Shown in pieces: positions 1 through 12,800 of a stretch of 64,000 nt of DNA (its first letter is position 1; each line of letters opens with the position of its first letter). Origin of the DNA: Cutaneotrichosporon cavernicola (taxonomy: Eukaryota > Basidiomycota > Tremellomycetes > Trichosporonales > Trichosporonaceae); assembly GCF_030864355.1 (NCBI RefSeq), contig NC_083396.1, positions 2,108,001-2,172,000 on the forward strand, read 5' to 3'. A model generated the notes under the pieces. The model did no database searches, was not told the DNA's origin, and saw only the letters and a list, made by a program, of their open reading frames with translations. The position numbers were made by a program, and so were the translations under genes.

Positions 1-1484
1 GTCTTGGTTGAGCGTGCTCGTCGGCCATATCGGTAAACCAAGGCCGACGTTGACGCACACCCCATCAGATGCGAGGTGGACCCCCGTTTATTCCCAAGGA
101 ACTCACTGAGCGTCAACACACTCATCTCGGCGAAGCTAGCTGTTCTCTTTGTTCTACAACAATGTCCGCACCTAACAAAGTTTGGAGATCCGGGCTCGAG
201 GCACGGCGCCACGGCACCCGCCACACGATCCGTGACGTGGCGCACTCCGCCAATCTGCACCCATCACTCCGCAAATACCTCCAGTCGGAATGGGACGGCA
301 GTCAATCTGGACGAATAAAGGACATGGAACAATCACAGAAGACGACGCAACCGGCTTATCTGGTCGGGTGTGATGGCTTCACCGGAGTAAATCAATCAAG
401 TCATAGAGACAAGCCATTGAGCCACTTGTTGATGATTAGATTATGACAGCATCCCAAGTACGTTCTTCATTGCTGCACTATTAAAGGGGTCGGATTATTC
501 CCAAATTTGCCGCAGTTTAAAATCGACCAAATCCCTTGGAAAACCTGCTCGGCTTCACCGAGCACAACCCCAGCCTGACCTAGTTTCCATGTTGCGACTG
601 CGGAACAGCTTCTTGTGGAAGTGCGAGGAGAGGTGCAGGGTCCCTCTCCCAAAAGCTTCTCGAGGACCGCGTGAATTTCTTTGGCGTCTATCCGAAGTTG
701 CTCCACAGACCCCAATACCCTTTCTTGTCAATGCTCGGGTTGATCCGACACCACTCCCGCCGCAATGGCCGCTTGGCCAACCTCTGATAACAGTACGGGC
801 AGCGAAGCAAGATCGGTCATTTCCGGGGGAGGGTGGGAGGGTGCACAAGGAATCTGAGCACAGACACGCCTCGCCGGGCGCCGGTCGGTCGCTTCTGTCC
901 GCCTGCCGCGTGCCATCTGCCACCTGACCTCCTGAATCCCCACAATCTCGACAGGCACACAACGTCTGTACATTGCTAGCGTGACCAACAGCTCTGAGGT
1001 GAGGTGGTTACAGGAGCATATTGAGCCTCCGATATTCCGTGAGCGCGGGCTGCGGTTGCTGCCTGTGGCCAAGAGATCATGAGAATCTGAGGAGCAAGGG
1101 AATGTGTCATCTCAATCGCAGGGATGCGCCTCATTCCAAAAGCAGAGGGTGTCAAGTGAGTGCTTGGACCATTTTACGATTTCTGTATTAATACTGTCCT
1201 TTGCCAAGGGCCCAACGTGACGTCTCCGCTTGGTTGTAATCTTCCACCAATCCCCGAGGTCACACGCCCAGGTCTAGGTCCAGTCCAGTCCAGTCCGGCA
1301 TTTCCGGAATGTGACGCGCAACGAATAGTATGTTACGACGCGCAAATCATCGGAATGCGGCTTCTTTTCAAACCAAGGGACAAGGTGCACAAGACTTGCT
1401 GAGCCATCCAAGTTCTTTACTACGAAAAGTGGGCATCAGATACCAGAACGGCGGAGCAGGGAGAAATGATTCTCGAAGAGTGTA
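1..1484. other. intergenic, no supported gene
   Basis: Short reading frames occur on both strands, but none is recognisable, none has coding-like composition, and none can be joined by convincing splice sites into a longer product. I see nothing else here apart from ordinary mixed sequence. Confidence 0.5.
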
Positions 1485-1588
1485 GGGCGTGTAGCTCAGT
1501 TGGTAGAGCGTGTCATTAGCAGACAGCGTGTGATGAGCACACCATCTTGATCTTGACAAGGTCTTTGGTTCGATTCCTAACTCGTCCA
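1485..1588 (+). tRNA. tRNA-Ala(AGC) with a 31-nt intron, two stem mismatches
   Basis: The cloverleaf can be read directly. The acceptor 5' strand is 1485-1491 and pairs with 1581-1587, including the G3:U70 wobble that is the identity element of alanine tRNA. The D arm carries AGTTGGTA. The anticodon stem is TGTCA (1511-1515) with TGACA (1554-1558). The loop holds AGC at 1518-1520. The T loop TTCGATT is at 1569-1575 and the discriminator base is A1588. The intron, 1522-1552, sits after position 37, the canonical place. Two T-T mismatches, one in the acceptor stem and one in the T stem, suggest a diverged or decaying copy. A run of four T follows at 1602-1605 as a weak RNA polymerase III stop. 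Confidence 0.8.
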
Positions 1589-1779
1589 TAAACTCTTCAG
1601 CTTTTGTTCCATACACATCTAGAGGCGGTCAGGAACACGACGAGGGCAGAGTGGCATATTTTTAAGAGTTGAATGGAGGCTGGCCGGGGTGCATTGCCGG
1701 TGGGAACAGGGGTATGGCCATACATAGAATCCTTATACACTCTTAAGCCTAGTCACCACAACTTCACACACTTGCCATC

Positions 1780-3154
1780 TCAATGAGACCGATTGGACTT
1801 GCGGCCCGACAATACCGAAGTTCTAATGGGCACCGATACAGGGTAGGGCGGGTCAGTCCACGCCGAATGCGCAGTTCCCGCGGTTTCCTCACTGGCGGGA
1901 CCTGGAGAGTAAGATGATCCGAACGAATCGCCACGTGCGGTACGCCTGGATGGAGGCCGAGCCGGTTTGGGCGTGGCCCCGAGCAGAGGAGAGGGCGATG
2001 ACGCCCTCCCGGATGGCCACAGTCGAGCCGTCGAGAACGGAAAGTCTGTCTGGTCCGAGGTGGCCTGGTGGAATTGGATTGAAGCCGAAGTCAGCGATGC
2101 GTATGGCGGGCTCGTGCGAGTCGCAAGCAAATTGGATGCCCGAGACGAATCAGCGGCGATCCTGTTGGAGAGACTGTGCAGCGATTGGCTTGGGCGTAGA
2201 CCAGCTGCAGAGGAGCCGTTAGGGCCCATGACCGGTGCGAGGGCGACGTGGGCGGCCCCGGCAAGCGCCCTGAGCGTGTTGGAGATGCCTGGCGGAGGAA
2301 CAGTAGGGGATGCCGTTCTATCATGGGCTTGAGCGGTCACAGGAGAGGCTGTAGCACTTCTCCAACCGAGAGAAGCTGCCGTCGAGGGTAACCGCGTCCT
2401 CGTTGGGGGGAGCGGGGCCGGACGTGACGGAATGAACATGTCGGGAGTGAAGTCGATTGACGTTCTCTCTGGTGACCCCACTTCGCTCGCCTGCAGGTTG
2501 GGGTAGGAGCGAGGTACTGGGACAGGTGTGGCAGCTCTACGAGTAGGAATCTTGGGAGAGTGCATCTTGCGCCGGTAGATGTGCTGTGCAGGATCGGTCT
2601 GGAGCCAGTCCCAGTTCGTCCCAGCAGTATGCGGAGGCGTGACAGCCGAGCGCGTCCCCGCACACCGAGGCGTGGCTATCACTCCCGATGTCTCCCATCA
2701 GCGCCAGGGGGCAGAGAGTACGCACCAGATGTAAGGCAGACACCGGATCCTCCCAGCGTTCGGGGCGTGCGGCCTCCATTGGAGCGGGCGTCTTGGGCGC
2801 CTCACTGGCAAGCGCCACAACCCTCCCGCCGTACACGGTGATCCGGCATTGGAGGGTGGGGAAGTAGTTCTCGGGTGGGCTTAGGAACCCCTCCCCATCA
2901 CCAACGACCAGGATTGCCTCGTGGCCGAGGAGATTGATGTAGACGTCACCATGGACAACGGTGGGAAGTGGGCGCGGAGAGAGTTGAATACTCTCAAGAT
3001 TCCTGTCATGCGGAGGGGGGACAATCGGGGCTGGCGGAGAACGTCGGAGCGTTTTTGGCTTCGGTTTTACTGAGGGAAGGGGTGGGAGCGAAACCGAAGG
3101 AGGGGGAGGAAGGGACACGAGACGGTTGCGGAGGGAAGCTGGAGTCAGCGCCAT
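1780..3154 (-). CDS. hypothetical proline/serine-rich protein, 442 aa
   Basis: I do not recognise this protein. The model has two exons, 3154-2722 and 2675-1780. They are joined across a 46-nt intron (donor GTACTC, branch-like GCTGAT, acceptor GATAG) that restores frame exactly and gives 442 codons plus TGA. The first 45 residues are a proline-rich leader. A compact segment follows, about residues 60-115, with alternating hydrophobic residues that could be a small folded domain (HGDVYINLLGHEAILVVGDG is its core). The second exon is low-complexity Ser/Pro/Ala/Thr-rich and probably disordered. Composition resembles the real genes nearby more than the opposite strand does. The start is the first ATG that keeps the frame; an upstream exon cannot be excluded. 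It has no close neighbour gene to hint at its role. Confidence 0.55.
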
Positions 3155-5231
3155 TGAAGAGAGCCCCACCGATGGGCTCTGGCATTGTATCGGACTTGCA
3201 CATCCAACTGTTTGATGCTGAACGATGAGTAGTAAGTGTCACGAGCTACGCTGGAACGCGCCTGCTTTTGGATGCCGTCGTCACTTTTGGATGCATCATC
3301 GCACCCAGCCGAGGCTTGGTGCGAGCACACAGCGCGAGGAACGGATGCGAACAAAACTTGGCACATGGACGGCTGCGTAGGTGCCTGCTCGCTCCGCCCG
3401 TGCCGAAGACTGCTTGGGGGGGTGAAACGAAAATGAGTTCAGTGCGGCCACCATAGCTAAGTGCGAGTGTTACAAGATTTGAACAGGATATTCAAGTCTC
3501 CAGTTCGGACCTCTGTCAATCCTACTGTAGGTTTTCGATGGAACAATACACCAGGGTGCCTTCGACTCCAAGTAACCGCCAATTCCGCCAAAGAGTTATC
3601 AATGACGAAATTCTGAATGCAAGGTAGATCGGAGGCGTGAGAAAGAGAGTGAAAACGGGGGTAGTGGAACCCCTCTCCCCTTAGTTCGTCACTTCACCAT
3701 GCCCGCTCGGACACACTACGTTGTTCCAGGGGTTAGAATTGAGAAGGGCGAGCACACTTCGTGCGGGAGTGCGACTGGGATGGGAAGATATGGTTAATGG
3801 ATGCAAACCTGTCCTGTTGATATCGACAACTGGTACTTTCAAATGGATGTGGCGAGACGTGTGGCGCTATCAGCAAAATCATCGGGGGCTTAACCTTATG
3901 CCTATTCATTCATTGCTAATCAACCTTCATGAAGCCTTCAGACCCCTTCTGCCTATCACCCTGCCCCAAACCCGTGCACGTCCTCAACCGAGGTACCTAG
4001 ACGAGGGGAATCCTCGCCCTCTGCCGTTCTCATAGAATCACTCCTGATAGGAGGTGCAATGCGCGGTCGCCGCAGCCAGACGCTGATCGTACGCGCTACT
4101 CGGCGGACGCGGTTGCTTCCAGTCGTTGTCTGGGGTAGTGGGACTTCCCACGGAGTTATTGGGGTACTGACCTGCCCGAAATCCACCGACGAGTGTTTTA
4201 GTGCCTGTGCTGTGCCGGTCGTGGGATGCGAGAGTGAAAGTGAGCTGAGCGCGGAATGTCGGTGAGTGGCGTCTCGTGCACGGTTCTGACCCTCCTCGGA
4301 TGGGGAATGTGGGTGGTCAGAGAAAGGAAGAAAGGAGGGGCGAGCCGGACTCATTGCACCTGGAGGAAGAGGCGGGGGATTTCCTGGCGTTAATCGATGA
4401 GCACGGTGCGGAGAACGTACTCCGCATGAGTGCACTGCCACTGGGAACTGCCGGGGATGACGTTGAAAGAGTCACTTGAGGGTCGCCAGCACCATGGTTG
4501 GATTCCACCCAACGCTCAGCTGGGATGTGTGAAGGAGGTCTGGTAGGGCCACGTAGAGTCGATAATCCTGCAACATGGTCGTCACTTGTGCTCGTCAAGT
4601 TACCCTCGTGCCCATGCTGAGCCTGGTGGCTGGTTGCTGAGTGGCCACCGACGGAATGTCCGCACGCCGACCGTACTATCGTCAGTATCTTTCCACAAGG
4701 TCGCTCACACTGCTCTCTTTCATGCGTACTGGTAGAGGAGTGCACCAAGTGTCCCGTTTCACTGGGGGACTGGGGTGGCATGCCTGGCAACCAGATCCTC
4801 AGCTTCGGCTGGTGTCAGAGTTTCCAAAGTGCGACTCGCTCTATTCCCTCCGGGATCGCCCATTCTGTTGAAGTTGATTGATGTTTCAAAAGTCTGATGA
4901 GTAGAGTGACAAGTGTCGTCGGCCCTGTATGGACGCAACCTTAAGAACAACAGCATGCAATCTCTGGTGAATGGACGCACCCACGCTCCCACAGCACCAC
5001 ACAGCTTGGCGCTTGAACCTCAGCCGCGGGGAGGGTAAGATGCCACGGTCCATGCCACACCACAGGTTCACATCATTAGAGGACCAATGGATCTGAATAT
5101 CCTCGGAGTGCAATAGCCGCCTCAGAGGACTCACATGGTGGTGCACTCAACTTGGTGGAATTGGTTGACACATACAAGGTCACGTGATCTGGAATCTTGA
5201 TGTGTAGGCAGACACCTTTCGGCTTCCCATC
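3155..5231. other. intergenic, no supported gene (about 2.1 kb)
   Basis: Several frames of 60-160 codons exist on both strands (for example 3956-4441 and 4317-4790, minus). They overlap each other, have no familiar motifs and end without splice continuations. Treated as non-coding; it includes the promoter side of the minus-strand gene ending at 1780. Confidence 0.5.
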
Positions 5232-5324
5232 GGCGAGATGGCCGAGCGGTCTAAGGCGCTGTGTTAAGGTATTCTCTTGAATATCCGCAGTCTTCGGACG
5301 TGGGTTCGAATCCCACTCTCGTCA
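5232..5324 (+). tRNA. tRNA-Leu(AAG) with a 15-nt intron
   Basis: A class II tRNA with a long variable arm. The acceptor stem GGCGAGA (5232-5238) pairs fully with TCTCGTC (5317-5323), and the discriminator is A5324. The D arm reads TGGCCGAGCGGTCTAAGGC, typical of leucine tRNAs. The anticodon stem is 5259-5263 with 5286-5290, and the loop carries AAG at 5266-5268. The intron 5270-5284 lies after position 37. The variable arm has a TTCG-capped hairpin (5291-5299) and the T arm is GTGGG-TTCGAAT-CCCAC. Five T at 5352-5356 form a plausible RNA polymerase III terminator. Confidence 0.93.
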
Positions 5325-5968
5325 ACAGAGGATTCAGTTCCTCAGCCAACCTTTTTACGTCACTATCCTCTCCAGAACAAATATATGTCAACTGTCTCTT
5401 CCAACGCTGGGGAGACGGTGTAGTAATGCTTGTAGGAAGACAGGGATGAAGACGACCTGCAGGATTTGTGGTTTGTAGCGCGAAGGAAGAGGAATGTTTT
5501 AGAGGGGTAGTCAGGGTGCTGCATCGCTCTCTACCGAGCTTGTCTACCCAGCTAGCTCTTTCTCATGCTTTCATTCTCGCAGCGCCCAATACAGGGACCT
5601 TCCCAGCGTAACTGAGTGGCGGTCATTGTGCGCCAAAGCCACTTCCGCCACTAATTATAGCAGCTCACATTATGACGCGCCATGATGTCACTGCTACAAG
5701 TATCAAAATATCTTCCCATAACCGCACAACTCACATTCACTGTCATTCTAGAGACATTCGAACCATCGGCTACGCACGCTACGCACGTTACGGCAGGTCT
5801 GTATCTGGCCGCATGGGAGTCGCGGGCGTGGGAGCTTTGTGCCTGCACCTCTTTCACCGAGGTGCCGAAAGTCTCGCAGCCCCCCGCAGCCGCTCTACTC
5901 TCATCAACCGCACCCTCTGCCCTATATAGTCTGCTGAAACCATCTCAGGCTGCTCCTCTACACTCACT
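5325..5968. other. intergenic, GAD promoter region
   Basis: Lies between tRNA-Leu and the glutamate decarboxylase gene. It holds the RNA polymerase III terminator T-run (5352-5356) and the TATA-like element annotated separately. No gene seen. Confidence 0.55.
5923..5928 (+). promoter_or_regulatory. TATA-like box upstream of GAD
   Basis: TATATA sits 40 bp before the glutamate decarboxylase start codon. The position would imply a very short 5' leader. This is an inference from motif and distance only. Confidence 0.4.
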
Positions 5969-7790
5969 ATGACAGAACCCCATGTGCACACAAAGGTTGA
6001 CATCGGCCAGGTCATCAAGGACTCTCGGGACGCGAACAACCTCGACTATGGGGAGGATTCGTGAGCGGGGACAGTTCGTCAAACTAACAGCAGCTGGGCC
6101 GAGTATGACGTTCCGTACGCGTCTCGCTACGACATTGACGTGACGATGCCGCGTAGCGGCCTCCCCCAAAAAGGTATCGAGGCCAAGGTCGCGTACCAGC
6201 TTCTGCACGACGAGCTTGAGCTCGACGGTAACCCGAACATGAACCTCGCGTCGTTTGTACACACCTGGGTGCCCGACGAGTGCAAGAGGCTCATGCACGA
6301 GAACCTCTCCAAGAACCTGTCGGACCAGGATGAGTATCCGGCTTCGACCGAGATCCACGACCGTTGCATTGTGGGTACTGCATATGCCCTCCCAGCTGAG
6401 ATAACACCAGGAAATGATCGGAGGTCTTTGGAACGCGCCCAAGGGCAAGAGCAAGATCAGGGGCACGGCATGCACCGGCTCGTCCGAGGCGATTATGCTT
6501 GGTGGCCTCGCGATGAAGCGCCACTGGCAGGCCAAGATGAAAGCAGCTGGCAAGGACATCCACAAGCCGGGTCCCAACATTGTCATGGGCGCCGAGGCCC
6601 AGGTCGCACTGGAGAAGTTTGCATCCTACTTTGAAGTCGAAACCCGCCTTGTGCCAGTGACGGCAGAGAGCCACTACGTCATGGACCCCAAGGTGGCAAT
6701 GAAATACGTCGATGAGAACACGATCGGGGTCTTTGTGTAAGTCTTCGTTGCCGCCGTTGGATCTCGCTGATGCAAGGATCCTGGGCTCGACTTACACAGG
6801 TGAATTCGAGAACGTCAAGGGTATGTCGGACCTGCTGGACGAGTATGAGGCCAAGACAGGCCACCACGTGCCCATCCACGTCGATGCGGCCTCAGGCGGC
6901 TTTGTTGCGCCGTTCGCCTTCCCCAAGCTCGAGTGGGACTTCCGTCTGCCGCGTGTATGCAGCATCAATGCCAGTGGGCACAAGTACGGCGCGTCACTGG
7001 TTGGCGTCGGCTGGATCGTGTGGCGCTTGCCCGATCTCCTCCCAAAGAATATGGTGTTCGAGCTGCACTACCTCGGCGAGACCGACTACTCGTTCAACCT
7101 CAACTTTTCACGACCGGCGCACCCGATTCTCGGCCAGATGTTCAACTTTATCAACCTCGGCATGGAGGGATACAAGCGAGTCGTCGCAGCAGACCTTGTC
7201 AAGGCCCGCATTCTTAGTCGCGCTCTCGAGGGTTCAGGATACTTTGTCTGCCTGTCCAACATCCACAAGCCAGTCAATGTGGACACAACGCTGGGCAAGG
7301 TCAAACATGACCTCAAGATTGACGACGACAAGCCAGAGTACTACCACGCCGGCCTTCCGGTAGTGGCATTCCGCTTCACGGATGACATCAAGCAGAAGTA
7401 CCCCCATCTCAAGCAGGCTTGGGTCCAGTCGCAGCTGCGGGCCATCGGGTGGATTGTGCCCAAGTGAGTGGCTGCAAGAGTTGGGGCCACTTGGTAAACG
7501 GCGATGCTTATGCCAGCTATTGCCTCCCGCCGGCCGTGGATACGGTCGAGGTCCTACGCGTCGTCATCCGAGAGTCCTTCTCAGGCAACCTCCTGAGCAA
7601 GCTCGTCCACGACATTGTCGTCGTCACCGAGATGCTTCTGGCTGACGCCGGCCCAAGTCCCAGCATGGCCGCGATGGACCACATTGACAAAGCGATTAGA
7701 TCGGCGCCGGGCAAAGCCAACTTTGACAGTAACACCCAGACAGGCCAGGGTGACAAGGGCAAAGGCAAGAAGGCTGGATATCCCTGCTAA
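5969..7790 (+). CDS. GAD1: glutamate decarboxylase (PLP-dependent)
   Basis: Converts L-glutamate to GABA and CO2 in the cytosol, the first step of the GABA shunt, which in fungi is linked to oxidative stress and nitrogen use. Five exons: 5969-6060, 6091-6370, 6411-6736, 6777-7463, 7517-7790, giving 552 residues. Family signatures read in order: GTACTGSSEAIMLGGLA (PLP phosphate region), HVDAASGGFVAPF (PLP-pyridine aspartate), then SGHKYG with the lysine that forms the Schiff base, followed by the C-terminal domain. Length fits fungal GAD (about 500-570). The tail is Lys/Gly-rich and ends in Cys. Intron 1 is only 30 nt. The start is the first ATG after a TATA-like box and opens directly into the conserved N-terminal region. 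Confidence 0.95.
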
Positions 7791-8111
7791 TGGAACTGCA
7801 AAGCAAGGAATCCATGTATGTAGAGTGTGGAAATGCAGACTCGTGTGTGATCCGGAGCTGATGTTGCAAGTACTGATACAGAGCCATATTGGAGCTGAAA
7901 GACAACTACAGATATATCGTCTGAGAACGGAACTCGCCAGCCACCGCCCGCTTACGTCAACGCCAACGTCGGTTCACTCGTTCTTGCACTCGGCAATGTA
8001 TGCGCGGATCACCGCTCGCGTCATAGTCGAGACGTCGACCCCAGTGAGCAGAAGCTGAATGACGACGAGGAGAGCTGCAAACATGGCCTTACGCGCCGCA
8101 GGCCGGGCCTC
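7791..8111. other. intergenic, convergent 3' ends
   Basis: Space between the end of the glutamate decarboxylase gene and the end of the small minus-strand frame at 8112. Nothing recognisable. Confidence 0.5.
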
Positions 8112-8303
8112 TTAAGCGTCGATTTCATGCTCGACCTCCCACGCGGTATACTCCGTCGCCGCGGCGGCGTGGCGCCGGGGAGATAGGCTAGCGAGGTCGT
8201 AATGCATTGTCAGCTCATCGTCGATCTCGCTCAGAGCCTGCTTGGCGTTACGGGCGGCTTGGATGGCAGCCAGGACCGTGTTCTCGTCCGTGTTCGTGGC
8301 CAT
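8112..8303 (-). CDS. small hypothetical protein, 63 aa
   Basis: A single uninterrupted frame from ATG to TAA. The predicted product is alanine-rich, acidic and probably helical (residues 8-33), with regular third-position G/C as in nearby genes. No known domain. It might be the last exon of a larger gene, because frames continue upstream on the same strand, but no clear splice pair was found. The next small minus-strand frame, at 9128-9487, has a similar alanine-rich helical character. Confidence 0.35.
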   Translation of the reverse strand: MATNTDENTVLAAIQAARNAKQALSEIDDELTMHYDLASLSPRRHAAAATEYTAWEVEHEIDA

Positions 8304-9127
8304 GGTGGAATTAAAGTAGTGGAGGTGAGCGACGCCGAGACGGTATTCACCGAGTACCGAGGGTAGAGCTGAGGGCGGATGGGGTTGTGAGGTCGCGTCA
8401 GGCCCCCTTTCATGTCCGGCATTGTGATGTGGGTCAACCCCATCCCGTCGGCGAGGTGCGAGGTGATGGGGAGGGCAGGCATGTGTGGCAGTGATGGTGG
8501 CACTCCAGTCGCGTAGGCCATGGCGAGTGCTAAAGTGATGATCTAGTGAGTACTTGTCGCCATCTTGTCCCTTCCGATGGACTGCTTGATCGTGTCCTTT
8601 CCATGATGGGGGAAACCGAGACCCCTGGTGTGGTAGTGTCCCCCTTCAGTATGGTGTGGCAGTGTCCCCCTTAAGTATCGTGTTCCAGTGGTGTCGTGAT
8701 TGCGAGTGCAATGGCACATCAGTCCGAAACCATACCACGCTCCGGACCCTCCGAGCCTTCGGACAAGCCCTCCGCTCAGCCTGCTATGCTTCTGGACTCT
8801 ACCATTCCCCCCAGTGTGTCCGTGAACGAAGTGAATGTATGCGAGCGACAGGCGTCGATGATGGATGATGGGGTGTCATGGGTCGTTTCTGCTACACATG
8901 TATGAAGAAGACGCAGAGGCGCGAGCTACGGCGCGATTGAGGGCCCACCGATCCACGCACAACGGCGCTGCATGACGCCGCAAACAGGCTCACCGGCTTG
9001 GCGTCATTGAACAACATGCTCATGTCATTGCCACTGACATCCAAGCGATGACACGCCAAATTATCCACCAAGCGTCCCCAAAAACCCATTAAAAACCCCC
9101 ATTAACTAAATATATTGCCATCAACAT
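8304..9127. other. intergenic
   Basis: No supported gene. It contains a short local duplication of the phrase GTGTGGYAGTGTCCCCCTT near 8630-8675. Confidence 0.45.
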
Positions 9128-9487
9128 CTACATGCGCCCGCCCGGGGCGAGGTAAGCCTCAAATGCCGTCTTGGCCTCGTCACTAACATCGCCAGCGAGG
9201 AGGATGTCGACGACGGCGCGGAGCGCAATGTTCTCCTTGTTGAGGGCGCCGCATTCGGCGAGCGTGGCGGCACAGCGGGCCTTGAAGCTCTCCACCGCTG
9301 CGTCGACGGCGCCGGCCGCGCCCGATGCGATGGTGGTGGGGTTAAAAGCGGAGAGGGCGGCGGCGTGGAGCGCGGTCGCGCGGTGGCCCTCGGTGGTGGC
9401 GGCGCGGCGGGCGGTGCGGACCACTTCGAGGGAGGCGAGGACGAGGGCCTCGGTGAGCGGGACGGGGCGGGGATGGGTCTCGTCCAT
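9128..9487 (-). CDS. small hypothetical alanine-rich helical protein, 119 aa
   Basis: A continuous frame from ATG 9487 to TAG 9128 with strong G/C third positions. The product is rich in Ala, Glu and Val, with long predicted helices (about residues 10-45 and 60-110). A LNKENIALRAVVDILL stretch looks like amphipathic or coiled-coil helix. No signal peptide, cysteine pattern or catalytic motif. The gene lies just downstream of GCN1 on the same strand. I cannot assign a function; it may be a lineage-specific protein. Confidence 0.45.
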   Translation of the reverse strand: MDETHPRPVPLTEALVLASLEVVRTARRAATTEGHRATALHAAALSAFNPTTIASGAAGAVDAAVESFKARCAATLAECGALNKENIALRAVVDILLAGDVSDEAKTAFEAYLAPGGRM

Positions 9488-9870
9488 TGTGGGACTGGGG
9501 TCAGAGATGCGCAGAGTTCCTCACGGTCAGCGATGGTTGATGAGGGGGTGACAGGCATCAGGCGAGGAAGACGGGGTTAAGTGTCACACGGGGTGATGCG
9601 CAGTTGTCCGCGGCGCGTGGTACTGTAGTGATGGTCTCGCTGTTATGAGAACAAGAGCGTGAGGGTGATGGGCAAGTTGACACTCGCCACTGATGAATGC
9701 ATGATGCCAGTCCAATGGGTGCGGTAGACGGCATCAGTAAAAAATGACAGCGATTGTCCTTGGACTGCCACAGTAAGAGTTGAGCCGTACTTGTCTTCAA
9801 ACGTTTCCTTGTCCGGCTGCTCCTTCCCCTGGCAATCTAAACCCCTCGCATGCAATCTACAACACTATGT
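9488..9870. other. intergenic, downstream of GCN1
   Basis: Contains the 3' flank of GCN1 and probable upstream region of the 119-residue frame. No gene seen. Confidence 0.5.
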
Positions 9871-12800
9871 CTACTTGATCAGCGCGGCGACCTCCGGTTC
9901 GCCCATCCACCTGTCGTTCCCACGGATGATGTCGCGCGCCTCGCGCGCCGGTCGTGCAATCGGCCCATCCCCACCCACGCTGGCATTGATCTTGCGCACA
10001 ATGTCCTCGGGCACCTCGCCACCTAGCTCGAGGAACGCGTCAGGCGTGCGCTCAAGCACGGCCAGGATCGCGATGCTCATCAGTGGTGTAGGTGGTGTCG
10101 GGGCAGCGAGGAACGCGTCGACGACAGGGCGGATAGTCTCCACGTCGTGCAGTGCCAGGCCGGCGATGACAGACCCGACGGCCTTGTTGTACGCGTCGCT
10201 CGGCGAGTCTGCAAACGCCTCCTCGACAACCTCGATGATCGAGCCCTTGGCCGCCGCTCCGATGTTCTTGCCTGCGCTCGAGCACACGGCAGCTAGGGCC
10301 AACATCACAGAGGGCGCAATGTCCTTCTCGGCACTTCGGACACCCCCGATCAGCTCGGTGATCAGCGGGTCCACACGCGGCTGGTGCTTCATCAACTCCC
10401 CGAGACCCGTAGCAGCGCGGTTGCGCACCACCAACGACACCGAGTCGGATGCCGACTTGACAAACGTGCGCGTGAGCTGCGGGTGGAAGGGGCGCACGAG
10501 CTGAGGCACCTCCTCGAGCAGGATCGTGAGAGCCTGGAGGATGGCACTCTTGATCTGAGGCGCGATCGACTGGCCTGAGATGACACGAATGAGGGGACCA
10601 GTGAGCTGGATGATGTACGGCTTGATCGCCGCCTCGGTGGTCCGCTGTACAAGGTCTCCAACACCCAGAGCGGCCTGCTCGCGCTGCTCCTGCGTGCCGC
10701 TGAGCACACCCGCCAGGAGAATCGGCACAATCGACTGCGCGCCCTTAGGACGCGAGAAGCCCGGCACGGTGCGCCCAGGTGCGCCAGTGCCCTCGATCGC
10801 GCGGCGGAGGGGCACGACAAGGTCCTCGAGCTCGCTCTTGTCGACCGTCTTGACAAAGTGCTCGAGCGCCTCCCAGGCCGCAGTGACGACCTCCTCGACA
10901 GGGTCATCGAACAGTGACACAAGTATCCGCACCCAGTCGACGCGGTACTCCTCCGTGTCCGCATCGTTGACCTGGCACATGGTTCCAAAGATGTTGCACG
11001 CCGTGGCGCGGCGCACAGGGTTGGCGTCCTTGGCCCAGCCGATGAGCAGCATCTCGAGGAGGTGCACGCCGTCGGGGTCGGTGACCGACCCGACGAGTGA
11101 CTCGACCGCCTCGTTGAGCTCCTCGCGGACGTCCTCCTCTGGGTTCGCCTCGAGTGACTTGACAAGCGAGCCGAGAAGCGAGTCGATGCGGCGGTTGAGC
11201 GCGGTGCCGGCCACGCGCACAAGGGCGCTGATAGCGCGAGCGTTGAACGCCGAAATGGGCTGCGCGGTGAGGGTTGGCAGGAGCACGGGGAACACGCTGT
11301 TGGCGCGCACGCTCATGACCTCCTGCAGAGCCTGTAGCGCCGTCTCTGAGCTCTCGCCGGGGTTGCGCATGGCCTCGAGCAGCGTGGGAATGGTCTGGTC
11401 GATGGCCTTGGCGCCCATGAAGTGCTGCATGGTGTCGAACGTGCGCGCAGCAGCGGCACGAACGTCCGGCGACGGGTCGACGAGAGCGTCGCGGACAGCC
11501 GCGATGATGACCTCCTCGTGCGCCTCGATGGCGTCCTTGGAGGCCGACGTCATGACGTCGGAGAACGCGAGACATGCGCCCTCCTTGGTACGCAGGTCGG
11601 GTGACGCGATCGCCTTCTTGAGAATCGGCACAATCTCGCCAACGATGCGCTCGCCGTTCTTGCGACACAGTTCGCCGATGGTGCGCGACGCTGTCTCCTG
11701 CTGCTCGACGGTCTCCGAGCCGAGGAGGGAGACGAGGAGCTGCATGAGCACGGGCAGGATCTCGCGGGTGGTGCGCGGCGTGTTGTGCACAAGCGCCTTC
11801 CAGATGTGGATCGACGACTGGCGGACGCTGCTGACGGTGTCCTGGCGCACAATGTAGAGTGTAGCGAGGACTCGGTCGCGGCGCTCCTGGCCAAGGGCCT
11901 CGGTGAGCGCCGTGCGCGTCTGGTCGGCGGTACGCGCAGCCGTCTCGTCCTCCTCGAGCTCGACCTTGCCGCTGATACCGGTGACGCGGTAGAGCAGCTC
12001 GCCGGTGAGCGAGATGGACGATTGGCGGATACGCCACGAGCTGTCGAGCATGCCCTTCTCGAGCTCGGGGAGCAGAAGCTCAACGGCCTTGTTCGAGTAG
12101 TTCGAGATGATCATCTTACCGGCGCGCATCGACGCCTCTCGCACGTACTCGGAATCGTCTGCGAGACCGTTGAGGATCGGCTGGATGACGCGGCCAAGGT
12201 GGGGTGAGAAGCGATGGCCAAACGTCGCGGGGAGGTAGATTAACAACGAGATGAAGCCCTCACGCACGTGTGCGCGCGGGCTGGCGGTGCTCGCGATGAT
12301 CTCGGGCAGGAGAGCCTCGAGGCGGTCCATACCGAGGCCGGAGAGGACCTCGGAGAGGCCCTGAGCGGCGCCCTGGCGGTCGACACCGCTCGAGTCGGTG
12401 CGGAGCATGCCAAGGAGCCGGTCCACGAGGTCCGGGAAGTTGGTCTCGCCGAGACGCTCGACAAGTGTTCCGAGCGACTTGGCCGCGGTGGCACGTGCTT
12501 CCGGCACGGGGTCGACAAGGACGTCGTGGACGAGCGGCATGAGCTCGGCGAGGTAGGGAACAAAGTCGCGGACCTCGGTGAGCGAGGCCATGTTGCCGAC
12601 GATCTGGACCGACTTGCGCTTGGTCTCGGAGCTGCGCTGCTTGAGACCACGATCGATAATAGGCATGACGAGCGCGAGCGACGGCGCGTCAAGGTAGTGC
12701 TCGAACGTCGTCTTGAGCAGGTACCCGAGCGCGCTGTTCGTCTTCCCCGTTGGGTCGGCGAGGGCGTTCATGAGCTTCTTCTGGATAGCCTTGATCTCGG